Positions 22,969 to 34,640 are shown, counted from the stretch's first letter. The stretch: 64,000 nucleotides of DNA from Neopestalotiopsis rosae (GCA_023078685.1 JALGAS010000007.1:2232001-2296000), one strand, 5' to 3'. Numbers and translations are program-made. The notes: generated by a model not told the origin, from the letters alone.

Positions 22969-23312
22969 CATTCCATTCCAGCCCTGCTTTGTTTCAAGAC
23001 ACCCAGCCTCGATTCTCGATTCCCCACTCCTCGACGAGCTGGGTATCATGACCTTCTCAAGTACCACCACATTTTCGCGAAATGTCGGGAATGATTTCTT
23101 TCAAAGGAGTTCTTTGTTCCCTCCCAAGGGCATTGCGCCCAGATGAGGTCTCCTGATACGCGTGCTCCGTGACGGCTACAGTCTATGCCCGCCTTCCGGT
23201 TGCTAGGGGTCGAGGGCAGAGAGGTACTCAAACCCCATCTCTTCCTTTCCCGGACCCTAGGAATGGGGCTCCTCAGGTTTCTCGATTTGCCTTGGCTTCC
23301 TGTCAACATTCC
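22969..23312. promoter_or_regulatory. Cluster of five AbaA-type CATTCY sites upstream of wetA
   Basis: CATTCC occurs at 22969-22974, 22974-22979 (overlapping the first by one base) and 23307-23312 on the plus strand. The complement GGAATG occurs at 23088-23093 and 23260-23265. CATTCY is the binding site of the TEA/ATTS factor AbaA, which activates wetA in Aspergillus. About one site per kilobase is expected by chance on both strands together; here five lie in about 345 bp, 290-640 bp upstream of the proposed start. Function is inferred. Confidence 0.5.
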
Positions 23313-23602
23313 TCTGGGCTTATGGTCTTTACCAACAGCTCCTTCATAGTTGCTGCAACTTGGTTTCAGAGACACGAGCTAACTGGTTGATCTGCTCCAG
23401 AGTACAGGAGACTTTTCTCGTGCCTGTTGTTGCTGTGGCAGTACCTACATTTTATTGATCAATATGACTATGGTTTAGGTACAAGGAAAAATCATCAAAC
23501 TCCGTTGTTGTGGTTCTTGGAAAATCTTGATACACAGACAACAGAAGGCACATCTCCTTGCATTTACAACACATCGCTGTGTCCATAGCCATCGGCCGCG
23601 TC

Positions 23603-25513
23603 ATGGCGTCGACGACGGTACGTTATCAAATGGACAAAGCGCAACGACAACAACTGCCATGCTGGCCAGATAATGGAGGTCTCGGTGATGCGACAACGGG
23701 GGAGAACCTCTTTGACGAGTATGTCACTTTTGATCCCAGCGACTTTCTCGGGGATCCACAGAGTCCTTCAGCCATCCTGGAGGCACCTGACGAGAGCATA
23801 AGCACTTCTTCGCTCAATGAACAGGACATATTCCCCATCCTGCCGTCATCTTCCTTTGCCGAGGACGCCTCCTTCTTTGACTTTCCTAGCTCGGTACCAG
23901 AGCAGAACCTATCACTTCCAGAATTTCTCGGTGGTGCTGATCCGGTATTGGGAGAGTCCATATCCGACTCCGAGCTCTTGAGGTTGGAGGGCATTTCTAT
24001 AAAGTCGCCCAAAGAGGAGACTGCTGAACCCACGAGCCCATCCATGTTGCTGCAGCCAAGCCCAACTAAGAAAGCCCGTTTTGTAGAATCAGTCTATGCC
24101 ACTTTTCGCAGGGCAGCGGGGAGGTCGCGACCTCCGAGAACGAATACATCAGCTCTAGACATGTTCGATACGGAGACAGTATCCCAACCACAGCTGCCAC
24201 GTGGGAGCTATGAATACACAACAGATCCGCTAGATTTGAAACCCGAACCCATCGACAATAGTGGTCTACCCTTGTCACCGCCTCTGACGGGTAAAATCCC
24301 CTATTCAGGGTCGTCATATACGGCAAATGGAGCGTTTGTGGCTGGCAACATAGAGGACCCATTCTGCGATAAGATCATGGCTCCTCACATGAGCAATGAT
24401 GTCAGCACCCCGTTGAGCACTCCAGCTCTCAAGGATGATTTCTTCTTTCACAGCGCGGTGCCCATTTTCGATCCATGCAACACCCAAGTGCATCGGCCAA
24501 AGCAAAGAAATGCCAGTTCGGCTGAGTGGCCCATGGACGGCATCATTAACGATGAGAATCCGCGCCAGTGGTCCGCGGTATCATCTTCGTACGGCCCAGA
24601 CAATAGCGCATTGCGCAGCCCGAGTTGGTGGACGGTCAATGAACCGTCTACGCCAAGTTCGCGCGCGCCAATGTCACTTCTCAACAACAGCGGGCAGCAT
24701 GATGCCGCAGCCACTTTTGAGCACAATCAGTCGATACACCATCATCATCAGTCTGAATTGCCCTATGAGTACGATTCAGAGCTCTCAGGACTCATGATTC
24801 ACATGCCACAGCCTCGACATCCACAAGCCGCCGTCCTAACTGCCAATATTCCTGAGCAGCTCTTGACACCGACCCGCCACACATCTGTCGTGCAGCATTC
24901 TTCTCCTGGTAATCACATCCAATATCGGGGTCGCTTCACTGACCACAGACATCCTCTCCACCGGCGTCCGCAGCCTCGAGCTCCATCATCGGGCGCTCGC
25001 CACCTCCACCACGGTGGATCCATGACGTCCCCACGTAAGCCGAGCATTCACCGGTCTGGGTCGAGGGGTGTGCTTGTGCACCGCGGAGAGTCGATCTCGC
25101 CGTCGCCGGGATCATCGGGACAACAGCACCACCGGCCAAGACGAGTGACCAGCTCGTCCGGTCTTTCAGTGCGCAAACAGCGATCTTGGTCACGAGCGCC
25201 GCGAACGCCTAATCCATCTGGGAGGTCGCATTCATCGTCCTTTGGAGGCAGCAACGGCTCGCCCGGAGACGGAGGGGTTGGGGGTGGCGGTAGCGGTGGC
25301 GGTGGCGGTGGTGTAGATTTTGTCAATTTTACACCGAGTGACAAGAACTTGCTCATGACGGGTGTAGCGCCGAGTGGGAGCAGCAAGACCAAGGCCCGCC
25401 GAGAAAAGGAGGCCGCAGATCGTCGGAGGCGTATTAGCGAAGCGGCAGTCAAGGCAGTTCAGGCTGCTGGCGGTGACGTGGATACGCTGGTGATGGACGG
25501 TTTTGTCTTTTGA
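23603..25513 (+). CDS. wetA: WetA: conidial maturation regulator
   Basis: WetA acts last in the BrlA-AbaA-WetA chain and controls spore wall maturation and trehalose build-up. It is nuclear and binds DNA. Recognition rests on the conserved C-terminal ESC1/WetA region: VNFTPSDKNLLMTG, VAPSGSSKTKARREKEA, then DRRRRISEAAVKAVQAAGGD. The N-terminal NLFDEYVTFDPSDF is also typical. The long middle is low-complexity (Ser, Pro, His), with a glycine run just before the conserved C-terminus. Three in-frame starts exist: 23558, 23603 and 23630. I chose 23603 (MASTTVRYQMDK, 636 residues) because the first one adds a leader-like stretch; 23630 cannot be excluded. No intron is needed. The upstream region has an AbaA-site cluster. 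Confidence 0.87.
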   Translation: MASTTVRYQMDKAQRQQLPCWPDNGGLGDATTGENLFDEYVTFDPSDFLGDPQSPSAILEAPDESISTSSLNEQDIFPILPSSSFAEDASFFDFPSSVPEQNLSLPEFLGGADPVLGESISDSELLRLEGISIKSPKEETAEPTSPSMLLQPSPTKKARFVESVYATFRRAAGRSRPPRTNTSALDMFDTETVSQPQLPRGSYEYTTDPLDLKPEPIDNSGLPLSPPLTGKIPYSGSSYTANGAFVAGNIEDPFCDKIMAPHMSNDVSTPLSTPALKDDFFFHSAVPIFDPCNTQVHRPKQRNASSAEWPMDGIINDENPRQWSAVSSSYGPDNSALRSPSWWTVNEPSTPSSRAPMSLLNNSGQHDAAATFEHNQSIHHHHQSELPYEYDSELSGLMIHMPQPRHPQAAVLTANIPEQLLTPTRHTSVVQHSSPGNHIQYRGRFTDHRHPLHRRPQPRAPSSGARHLHHGGSMTSPRKPSIHRSGSRGVLVHRGESISPSPGSSGQQHHRPRRVTSSSGLSVRKQRSWSRAPRTPNPSGRSHSSSFGGSNGSPGDGGVGGGGSGGGGGGVDFVNFTPSDKNLLMTGVAPSGSSKTKARREKEAADRRRRISEAAVKAVQAAGGDVDTLVMDGFVF

Positions 25514-27202
25514 GTATATTCGAGCTGTGAGAGGTTGGGACAGACTGACCTTGAAGTATTGCAGCTGCGACAGATGATGAAAACTACTCTTTGCTTTTAC
25601 TTTGCATATTGTATCCTCCATTGCAGGAGAGAGACTTTACGGAAACCCAAGCAGCCACAAGGGTTGTGCGATACCTAATTTGTCGAAGGAAAACCCATGA
25701 CCAGTCCATGATCGTTGTCACGGAAGCTATTTCTACAAAACAAGATAACGAGGGCACGGTTTTGCCTTGCTGGCACCATTTTCTTTTGTCGTTTGGCAGC
25801 ATCTAGATGAAGCGTGGGCCGCTTGTCATCGTGGCGGGTACAGGTTTGCATCAATATTCATACGCAGGGATCTACAGAGTATATCAAGATAGCCGATCTT
25901 GTTCAAGATCATATAGCATGCTAGATAGGCTAATTGACACGATACATAAGAGTCCTTTGGGCCTGGCGAGCTGATGGAATATAGTGGATTCGAGGCCATA
26001 GCTTGACCATGATTCTATGTGTCTGTGAAATAAGTCTTCATGACAGCCTCGATCATTGACAAATGCAATGGACACATGAACAGACATTTTTGGACTCTGC
26101 AAGTGACCGATCGTTTCAAACAGGATACCAGTTGGCGCCACCGAGCATTGAATTCCAGAATGCATTCGTAGCATATTTACCCCTAGAGCTGGAATTGTGA
26201 ATACATGGGTCTCCAATGGGTCAGATGAAACGGTCACCAATAAATGCCAATTGTTGCGTCAATTTCAGAGCTCCTGGCGCGCGGTTATCGCTGGCATTCA
26301 AATCCTTCCACTTCTTCTTTGGGTATAGAGAGCCCCAAAAAGTAATCTTGTTCATGCATCACTAGCGGAGATCGACTGTCAGGCACCTGCATTATGCCAG
26401 GCAACCATATAAAAAAGTGAATTGTGTGGGGTTTCAATATCGCATTCCAAAATAAAAATTGCAATCCACATATACACTTTATTTCCAGATTGCCAGCTAG
26501 TCCAATGTAAACTGTCTGTACGAGGGCCCTGGACCAGGATGCTATTGATACATGCCCAACGATACTATGTGCAAACTTGAGATGCCTGTTCCTGCATAAC
26601 GCTCCAACTAAGTACATACGCGCCGCACGTGGGTGATAATTTCATGACGTATTTCGAGGGCAGCATGAAACAAGTCTCCTCGCATGATATAGCATTTTCT
26701 CTGCGGATGAGATCCTATGTAGGATTAGCGGAGCTGATTGTACCAACCCATAAAGAGTTTCTACCCGCGGTGCCTTGGCAGGCCGATGAAATGTGACGTC
26801 CCACTTTTATATGCAGGTTGACTGTTGGCTGCATCTTATCAATGTCTTTCAGGGATCATACAAAATATTAGCACTTTCGTATGTAGCTCTTCCTAATCCT
26901 GGATCCCGAATTTTTTGTCGCGACTTTCACTAAATCTTTCTTCTCACGAAACGAAATCTGTATTCGACAGTTTGAGTAACACTTTTGAACGTACGCATTT
27001 CAACGTGGTCGCTGTATTTCAAGAAGTCAAATACGCAACTGTTTCTTGTTTATTATTATTATTATTTTCTTGGAAAGAGTAGTGCCTATGGCTAGACAGG
27101 CATTGTCTTAGTCACCAATTCCAAAAAGGCAGGCTGCTGAGGACAAACAACTGCCGGTGTGACTGGTCGCACAGCAATCGCTCACGGAAGGCGTCCATAA
27201 AA
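25514..27202. other. Intergenic between wetA and the DUF3431 gene
   Basis: Relatively AT-rich from about 25850 to 27060, with a TTATTATTATTATT run near 27051. The ORFs at 25884-26240 and 26285-26617 (minus) show no domain or exon pattern. No gene is called. Confidence 0.4.
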
Positions 27203-28516
27203 ATGGTCTTGAAGGGTTTTCGGAGGCAGACAAACTCCTCTTTCATCATCACGGCAGTCCTTATCATATGTACCTTTTTCATATTCTTCCATAACCAAGA
27301 TACTGAGCGACCATACACGATCATAGATGGCCACCCAGTGTACATTCAGCACGATAACCTTCCGTCAACGGCGCCGAAATATGGAGATGCAGATGTTACA
27401 CCGGCTGTAACAGAACCTGGCAACAAGGGTTCAGAAGCACCATTTACTCCTGTGGACGTCGTCTCCGAAGAAGCCAAGAAACGACCGATAGACGATGCAG
27501 GTCCTCTTCGACCCATGAGGACCACGACCTTGGTTACAGGACACACTAAAGATGAGGACGTTACCTGGCTGCGTGAATCATTTCGTGGCCCTGAGTACCG
27601 CCTCAAGATCTATTCAGTCGATGGTTCACAGTCCCAAGACTTGCTCACGCCGATCAATAAGGGCCGCGAGACGATGCCCTTTCTCACTTATATCATTGAC
27701 AATTACAACAGCCTTTCCGACGTCAACATCTTCCTCCACCCACACCAGTACGCATGGCATACCGAGGATACCCCGATACCCGACACGGTCGAACTGATTC
27801 ATCGCCTCAACCCCGACCGCGTGGCACGGCTGGGCTATGTTAACCTCCGGTGTCGGTGGGGTCCGGGCTGTCCGGTACACATGGACACTGGAAGTCTGGT
27901 AATGGGCAATGATATGCCAGAGCAAACCATATTCGGTCCATCGTTTGGCGAGATATTTGGTGCCGACGCCGAGATGCCAGCGCTCATGGGCGGGCCGTGC
28001 TGCTCACAGTTCGCCGTAACGCGCGAAACCATCCAGGGTGTGCCTCTCGAACGCTGGCGCCGCATGCGCGAGTGGATTCGTACTACAGATCTCGACGATG
28101 GCATGGCCGGTCGTGTGTTCGAGAGCCTTTGGCAGTATATATTCCTTGGCGAGGCCGTCTTGTGCCCACGCGAACACCTGTGCTACTGTGACGCGTACGG
28201 CTTATGCTATGGTGGCGCCACCGAATTCGATCAGAATGAGTGGCTCCTCAACCGCCGAAAGGAGATCCAGGGCAAGGTGAAATGGCTGGAAGACGCCATC
28301 AAAGAGGCTGAGGAGAATTTCGAAAAGCCACCTGAGACGGGCGCAGCTGAGACCAAGAGCGAGAGAAAAGATCGGATCATGATGCTTCAAGAGGAGAAGA
28401 AAATGGCTGATCTGGAGGTTGAAAGACTCACTGCTATTTGTGATGCAAATTTACAAAGGGCATTTGACAATGGAAATGACCCCATGAAGCGAGCGAAAGA
28501 GCTCGGGTCTGGATAA
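27203..28516 (+). CDS. DUF3431 type II membrane protein
   Basis: Function unknown; DUF3431 proteins are probable secretory-pathway enzymes resembling glycosyltransferases. Single exon, 437 residues. A short basic N-terminus is followed by one transmembrane segment (FIITAVLIICTFFIFF, about residues 14-29), which predicts a type II Golgi/ER protein. The DUF3431 core begins with TLVTGHTKDEDVTWL and continues with NKGRETMPFLTYIIDNYNSL and VNIFLHPHQYAWH, the hallmark blocks of the family. Further on come RCRWGPGCP, CCSQFAVTRETI and a cysteine-rich patch (CPREHLCYCDAYGLCYGG). The last 100 residues form a charged coiled-coil-like tail (KWLEDAIKEAEENF, EEKKMADLEVERL), which is longer than in typical members and may mediate oligomerisation. 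Confidence 0.85.
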   Translation: MVLKGFRRQTNSSFIITAVLIICTFFIFFHNQDTERPYTIIDGHPVYIQHDNLPSTAPKYGDADVTPAVTEPGNKGSEAPFTPVDVVSEEAKKRPIDDAGPLRPMRTTTLVTGHTKDEDVTWLRESFRGPEYRLKIYSVDGSQSQDLLTPINKGRETMPFLTYIIDNYNSLSDVNIFLHPHQYAWHTEDTPIPDTVELIHRLNPDRVARLGYVNLRCRWGPGCPVHMDTGSLVMGNDMPEQTIFGPSFGEIFGADAEMPALMGGPCCSQFAVTRETIQGVPLERWRRMREWIRTTDLDDGMAGRVFESLWQYIFLGEAVLCPREHLCYCDAYGLCYGGATEFDQNEWLLNRRKEIQGKVKWLEDAIKEAEENFEKPPETGAAETKSERKDRIMMLQEEKKMADLEVERLTAICDANLQRAFDNGNDPMKRAKELGSG

Positions 28517-29421
28517 AACTAGTCAATAGTTTATCGTCAACTCAGCTCAAGTCAATACAAAGAGCGAAATCCAAAACCGTATAGAAAGGCTGATCCAGAA
28601 AGAGTAAAAACTGTACGAAATAAGTATAAGTGAGAACTTTGCAGGCGAGATCGTTCAGATGGACATGGGGTATTTCGCTCCATTGGGTTCATGGTCACGT
28701 TGTGTTTAAATATAAAAAACGAGCCAAGCCCATGCGAAAGTCATACATAGTATCAAGACCCCATAATGTTAAATAAGTCATGCGAGCGACTTTCTTTTCT
28801 TCACCCCTTTTTGATCTGCTTTCAAAGATCCTAACAACAGGTTCTCTCAAAGTGCGCTTGCAATCACCATGCCCTCTAACATCTCGGGGCGATTCTAGCA
28901 TAGAGGCGCAGTGCTTTGCAATGCGACTTGCGACCTATGATAACATGTCGTTCTTGGACCAACAATACTGCAGCTTTATCTGATTATGCGGTGCCTAGGA
29001 ATAAAGACGCGCACAGCAGGCAGAGTTTCAATAGACTTCATTACCTGATTCAAATTAAAGAGAGTACATATCAAACCTACAGCAATCGACTTCGGCAAGG
29101 TACATCCTGACTGGTAACTTTGATTGAGAGAGATGGTAGAATTCGCCGAAGCACAGGTGCTTGTCCTAGCGTCAGCTGGTTGGCCGCTGGCGTGAACCCC
29201 TAAAAGTTGGAGAACCGGACAAGCTGATAACCCCTGTCATTAATCACACCACGTCTAACAATTTGCATCTGCGTTACCCGTTTTAGAATTCCCGTCAGCT
29301 CGAAGCGGTGCAAAGTCATTTCATAGGTAACAGAGCCGCATCTCCTCTCCTTTTATAGCACGCTGGCCATTAGAAGCTCGCCGTTCACGTCAAATATTCC
29401 ATCGGCCACAGACCTCTCAAT
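28517..29421. other. Intergenic, 3' UTR and promoter of the PQ-loop gene
   Basis: No gene supported; the small ORFs have no coding features. Confidence 0.45.
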
Positions 29422-30357
29422 ATGGACGCTCTCAAGTCGGCCATTGCGCCGCTCAAGCCAATCACCAACGCCCTCCCTCAACCGATCCACGATCTCGGCA
29501 CCTCGATCATCGGCTCGACCTGCTACAAGACGCTGATTCTCGATCTCGACCCTACCGACAGCGAGTGCGTCAAGCTCGCCATATCCAAGGGACTTGGCAT
29601 TGGCATCATTGCCGCTTCGTCCATTGTCAAGGTGCCCCAGATCATCAAGCTCGTCAATTCCCGATCCGCCTCTGGCATCTCATTCTTGTCCTACTTGTTG
29701 GAGACGTCGTCCTACCTCATCAGCCTGGCCTATAATGTCCGCAACGGATTCCCGTTCTCGACTTTTGGCGAGACGGCCTTGATTATGGGACAGAACGTAG
29801 TCATCACGATACTGGTGCTCAACTACAGCGGCAAGCAGAGCACCGCGGCGCTGTTCGTTGCTGCGCTTGCCGCCGCTGCCTTTAGCTTGTTCGCCGAGAA
29901 CCTCGTCGACATGAAGACACTTGGATTGTTGCAGGCTGGTGCTGGTGTCCTCGGCGTCGGCAGCAAGGTTCCACAGATCCTCGCAATCTGGCAACAGGGC
30001 GGTACAGGTCAGCTCAGTGCCTTCACGGTAAGTTATTTCAAGAAGGATAGCCCTCGCTACCTGATCATGCTCAATCGACGTCTGACATGGCTTTAGGTCT
30101 TCAACTACCTCGCCGGTTCGCTCTCTCGCATTTTTACCACCCTCCAAGAAGTCGATGACAAGCTCATTCTGTACGGCTTCATTGCTGGCTTTGCATTGAA
30201 CTTGGTTCTGGCTCTGCAGATGGTGTACTACTGGAACGCACCTTCGGCCAAGGCTCGCGGCAAGATGAAGGAAACACCCATTGCTGCTGCTCCCGCAGCG
30301 TCTGGCACATCCACAGCAACACCGAAGAAGGGCCCGACTACTCGCCGTCGGGGTTGA
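29422..30357 (+). CDS. MPDU1: PQ-loop membrane protein, MPDU1 type
   Basis: MPDU1 proteins sit in the ER membrane and are needed for use of mannose- and glucose-phosphate-dolichol in N-glycan, GPI and O-mannose assembly. Two exons (29422-30027 and 30097-30357) give 288 residues. Two PQ-loop repeats are visible: SSIVKVPQIIKLVNSRSASG (about residue 73) and VGSKVPQILAIWQQGGTGQL (about 185). Several hydrophobic segments are compatible with seven membrane helices (for example ALFVAALAAAAFSLF and LYGFIAGFALNLVLALQMVYY). The second PQ loop ends just before the intron, and the second exon starts VFNYLAGSLSRIFTTLQEVDD, a typical MPDU1 block. The C-terminal tail is basic and disordered (TPKKGPTTRRRG). 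The placement of the helices matches the family. Confidence 0.88.
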
Positions 30358-32215
30358 TAGCTTATTGTTTTTCCCGCGATCATAGATGACTAAGTTAGGC
30401 AGGAGGGTTCAATTGAAACTGTTCAGATCCGCAGACTTTTGAGAGCTACTACTTTTATGGCAGTTGATCCAGACTACCCTTGACTTGGTTCATTACGATC
30501 GCATCGAGTTACCTCCGTCATTAACACGGCATGAATTTGTGGTATGATGAGGCTCGCAAATTTCTGGGCAGGGGGTAGCCTTTGGACGATTGACTACAAC
30601 CCTAGAACCCGTACCTGAAGTGGCCCGATGGCAATGTCCTTACGGCATAGGAAAGGAATGATGCAAATCTGTCTATCTGATTGTGAACAAGATTATTTGA
30701 GGCTATATCTCGTTCGGGTAGCTGCAATACATAGCGGGAACTGTCAGTGGCATGAATTCCTCGGTAACAGAGTGTGGCAGCTATGTACTCTGTACAGTAC
30801 GTGTCATATAATTTGCGCAATCATGGCTCGTAGGCTTCAATACACAGCCGCAGTACTGACATAGGTAGCTCTCAAGCTGCCCATTGACGATTAGTTCCTA
30901 CCTCTTTATTCTAATTACCCGACATAGATCAGGAATTGCAGCCGCGTTTCCAAATCATCAAAAATTGTATGTTGATAGGCATGGGACGACCGTATCTACT
31001 TGACTGGATGCGTCCTTCCAGGTATTTCGATGATCCCACATAAAGATAATGAGGTTACGTTTTGCGAAGGTGCCTGTTGCATCACATTATTTTACAAATC
31101 AATCTCACCTGCCTAGTCGTCGACAAGCTCAGCTCACCTTGGATCGGCGTCTCGGGCAGTGGTCAGACATTTTGTGTTTAAAAAGATGCCCTAAAAATTG
31201 CGACATCTATCAGCTCTCTCGCGTGATCGGGGGGTAAAACTGGGGTGGACGCGCCCTAGCCGTCATCGAAACAGGGCTTCCCCGGATTATAGCCACCTTG
31301 TCAGGTTCATCGATGCAAGGACATTCAATTCGTCTTGCCAATTTTCAAAAGAATGGGGAGTATGAATGGAGTCTGGCGCCGGCCGTGTTCGTACCACCAC
31401 ACGTGCCGTAGATATACACTACATCAGCTTCCGAGGTCGCAAATCGACGTGCTTCCTGTACGCGACTTTACACCACCATGGACGTTGACAGAGGTAGAAT
31501 GCTTCATAATTATTTGCAGCCGACTGCAGTCCGTTCCTGAACCTCGTGCACCTTCGCTTGTCGAGACAAGAATTACCTCAATGATTTCCAAAAACACTCG
31601 GTTTCCCGATCCGAACACAGGGTTGCGTTCAGACGGACGGACCCCTGGGCGATCATCTCTCGTTGCCCTGCCGGGGCAGGCACACGACTCAGCTCTTATT
31701 GGACGGGCTTGGCCTTCTAGATTCGTTCCAAGAGCTATCCTAGACCCAAGGGTCCGACGTCGCCCCTAGTCGCATCGAGTAAAGTTCAGAGCTTTATCTG
31801 CTTCTGACGCTGTTTTCTTTAATAAACAGGCGGTGTCGATGGAATGGCTAACGTGATATTTCGCCATTTCACTCCTCTCTCGCGACAGACGGATCCTCTA
31901 GAGATCAACCCTTGGTACCGGCATATGGCTGCGAATCACGGTCCAAGCCGCTAGACGTTTGTCACAAGCTCTGCTGTTTGTAAGCGGCTAGAGTTCCATT
32001 TTATCTGTCTTGTGCGATCGTCGTCTCCCAAGGTAGATTGCTAGATTACGCACCGCTCTTATCTCTTTCAAAGATCTCAAACCCTCGATCCTTTTCTTCT
32101 TCTTTCCCTTCTCCCTCATCTCATTAATCCGTCAGTGCCATTCTTCTCCTTCTGACAAACAACTCTCCCACCCCGTCCTGCCTTCTGCTGGTCGCTCTCA
32201 TCACTCCTTTGCACA
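30358..32215. other. Intergenic, promoter of the choline sulfatase gene
   Basis: No gene supported. A plus-strand ORF at 31335-31769 (144 codons) has no recognisable content. The last 130 bp are very pyrimidine-rich, as in many fungal core promoters. I looked for a sulphur-regulator (CYS3/MetR-type) palindrome and found no clear one. Confidence 0.4.
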
Positions 32216-33984
32216 ATGGCTCCCGATCTCAACTCCATGCCTTCCTCCCCTCATATCCCCGTCAACAGCACTCGGGGCCATGCGCCACCTGCTCCCGTGG
32301 GGCCGGGAGACTCTGATCAGCCCAATGTCCTCTTCATCATGGCAGACCAATTGGCTGCGCCTTTGTTGAAGATGTACAATCCAGATTCTCAGATCAAGAC
32401 TCCCAATCTTGACGCCCTGGCATCGAAATCTGTTCAGTTCGATTCTGCCTACTGTCCCTCGCCTCTGTGCGCCCCTTCGCGTATGAGTTTGATCACTGGT
32501 CTATTGCCCATGAAGATTGGCGCGTACGATAATGCGGCTCAGATCTCAAGTGACTGCCCAACCTATGCGCATTATTTGAGAGTCAAGGGCTACCATACGG
32601 CGCTTGCCGGCAAAATGCACTTTATCGGCGACCAGCTTCATGGCTACGAGACTCGTCTGACAGCCGACATATACCCGGGAGACTTTGGTTGGGCTGTCAA
32701 CTGGGATGATTCGGAAAGACGACTAGAATGGTACCACAATGCCAGCTCCATCCTACAGGCTGGTACCTGTGTGAGGAGCAACCAGCTCGACTACGATGAA
32801 GAGGTTATGTACAAGTCAACCCAATTCTTGTACGATCAAATCCGCGAGGGTCCTAACAAGAGACCATTCTGCTTGACCGTTTCGCTCACACACCCACACG
32901 ACCCATACACGATTGAAGAAAAGTATTGGGACATGTACGAGGGTGTGGACATTGATCTGCCCAAAGTTTCCATCCCCCGGGAGGAGCAGGATGCGCATAG
33001 CAAACGTTTACTAAAGGTCTGCGACTTGTGGGATGAGAATTTTACCGACGAGCAGGTCAAGCGGGCTCGGCGGGCATACTACGGCGCTGTGAGTTATGTC
33101 GATGACTGCATTGGGCGTCTATTGGCGACATTGAAGCAGTGCCGACTTGACAAGAATACCATCATCGTCTTTAGCGGTGACCATGGAGATATGTTGGGTG
33201 AACGTGGACTGTGGTACAAGATGAATTACTTTGAGGGATCAGCTCGTGTTCCACTTTTGATTTCGGACCCTTCACGTTTTGCACCTCGACGTGTCAAGCA
33301 AAACGTCTCGACTCTCGACATTCCAGCAACTCTTTGTGATTTGGTTGGCACGAAGCCCTTCCCCGGCCTGCCAATGGATGGCCAATCCATGCTGCCGCAT
33401 CTTCAAGGCCGCGAGGGTCATGACACGGTCATTGCCGAGTATACAGGCGAGGGCACAATCAGTCCTCTCATGATGATCCGACGTGGACCTTGGAAGTATG
33501 TCACCTGCCCCACGGATCCACCTCAGCTGTATAATCTGGAGCAAGATCCTCTCGAACTAGTCAACCTGGCAAAGTTGGTATACAAGGAAAACCTGACAGT
33601 CGAGGAAGAAGAAGCCAAGGCCAAATTCCTCAAATTCGAGGCGGAAGCCAAGGCACGATGGAATTTTGAACAAATTACTGAGGAGGTGCTCCTCTCCCAG
33701 AGAAAGCGCAGATACGTTTGGGATGCGCTCAAGGTCGGACGATTCGACAGCTGGGACTTTGACCCAGCCAAGCACGAGGATGGGACAGCCAAGTGAGTCT
33801 CAGCCCATTTCCCTCGCATTTTTCTTGGCTCTAATACTAATTGATGATGATTAATAGGTACATTCGATCCTTCTTACCCCTCGATGATCTGGAACGCAAG
33901 GCCAGATACCCAGCAGTGGACAAGTACGGACGCGAAACCGGCAACATCCTGCTTGCAGACCAGGCTGGTTCGCATGGCCAATAA
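32216..33984 (+). CDS. betC: Choline sulfatase
   Basis: Hydrolyses choline-O-sulfate, a fungal sulphur store and osmolyte, to choline and sulfate. Two exons (32216-33792 and 33858-33984) give 567 residues. The intron runs from GTGAGT to TTAATAG and the frame continues KYIRSFLPLDDLERKARYP. The core opens with NVLFIMADQLAAPLL (metal-binding Asp). The sulfatase signature PLCAPSRMSLITG follows, with the cysteine that becomes formylglycine. Next are GYHTALAGKMHFIG (active-site Lys and His), HPHDPY and FSGDHGDMLGERGLWYKMNYFEGSARVPL. The C-terminal RRYVWDALKVGRFDSWDFDP block is specific to choline sulfatases rather than arylsulfatases. No signal peptide, so a cytosolic location is expected. All catalytic residues appear present. 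Confidence 0.94.
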
Positions 33985-34640
33985 CGAAATGATGAATGAG
34001 TTTATACGTGCGGCGCATTTCCATGGAGTTATAAACGTCGGTCGCGGGATTTTTCTGGCCGAAAAATGATCTAAATTGCTATTGGACTTTTCGATTGTCA
34101 TTATTTTTGCTGTATTACTTACGAGCACAAAGCATTAGCCGAGATACCTTTTAATTCATTGATTCAAATCAATTCAAATAGTGAAAGTGCGGAATGAAGA
34201 TACGTGCATCTAGAATGAACGTTGACAGAATTCATCACTACCTAATTTCTACGTACCTACCTAACCCAGGTACTTGAACTGCACCTGCTAGTTGGACCCT
34301 GGAGACTGGAGCTTGACCTAACCTTGATCCTTGTTGCCCCTTCGGAAAGCTGGAGGGGTCGACGGTGCTGCTCGTTGGGTAATAAGCGGCCTAGCAAGGT
34401 GGGTGCAACTGGCCCCACCCTTTCTCCAAAACACGGTCGTTCTTCTAAGGCGTCACAACCAGCTTTCAACTGTCATTTTCAATTTTACATTCTGGACCAG
34501 ACACACCTCGCCTTTCTTTAGTAGACCATTGTACTTCTCGCTGGCCAGTTCCCATTGTATTTGTGAGACCCACTCGATACGTTCCTCTCGCGATATCTGT
34601 CTCTGCTGCAGTTGCGACCGATAACAACAAGCACAGTACT
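33985..34640. other. Intergenic, 3' UTR and MED8 promoter
   Basis: No gene supported. It contains a TACGTACCTACCTAACCCAGGTAC stretch of the kind often seen in fungal intergenic DNA, of unknown role. Confidence 0.4.

Larger units (their letters stand above)
22137..23602. other. Intergenic: wetA upstream region and leader
   Basis: No gene supported. The downstream two-thirds contains the CATTCY cluster described separately, so this is best read as the wetA promoter and 5' leader. Small ORFs (for example 22490-22723) lack coding features. Confidence 0.5.

Noticed and set aside
25048..25452. 134-codon minus-strand ORF with a Pro run
   Set aside because: It is the antisense of the wetA glycine run and conserved end.
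31335..31769. 144-codon plus-strand ORF upstream of choline sulfatase
   Set aside because: Arg/Pro/Ser-rich with no motif; consistent with chance.
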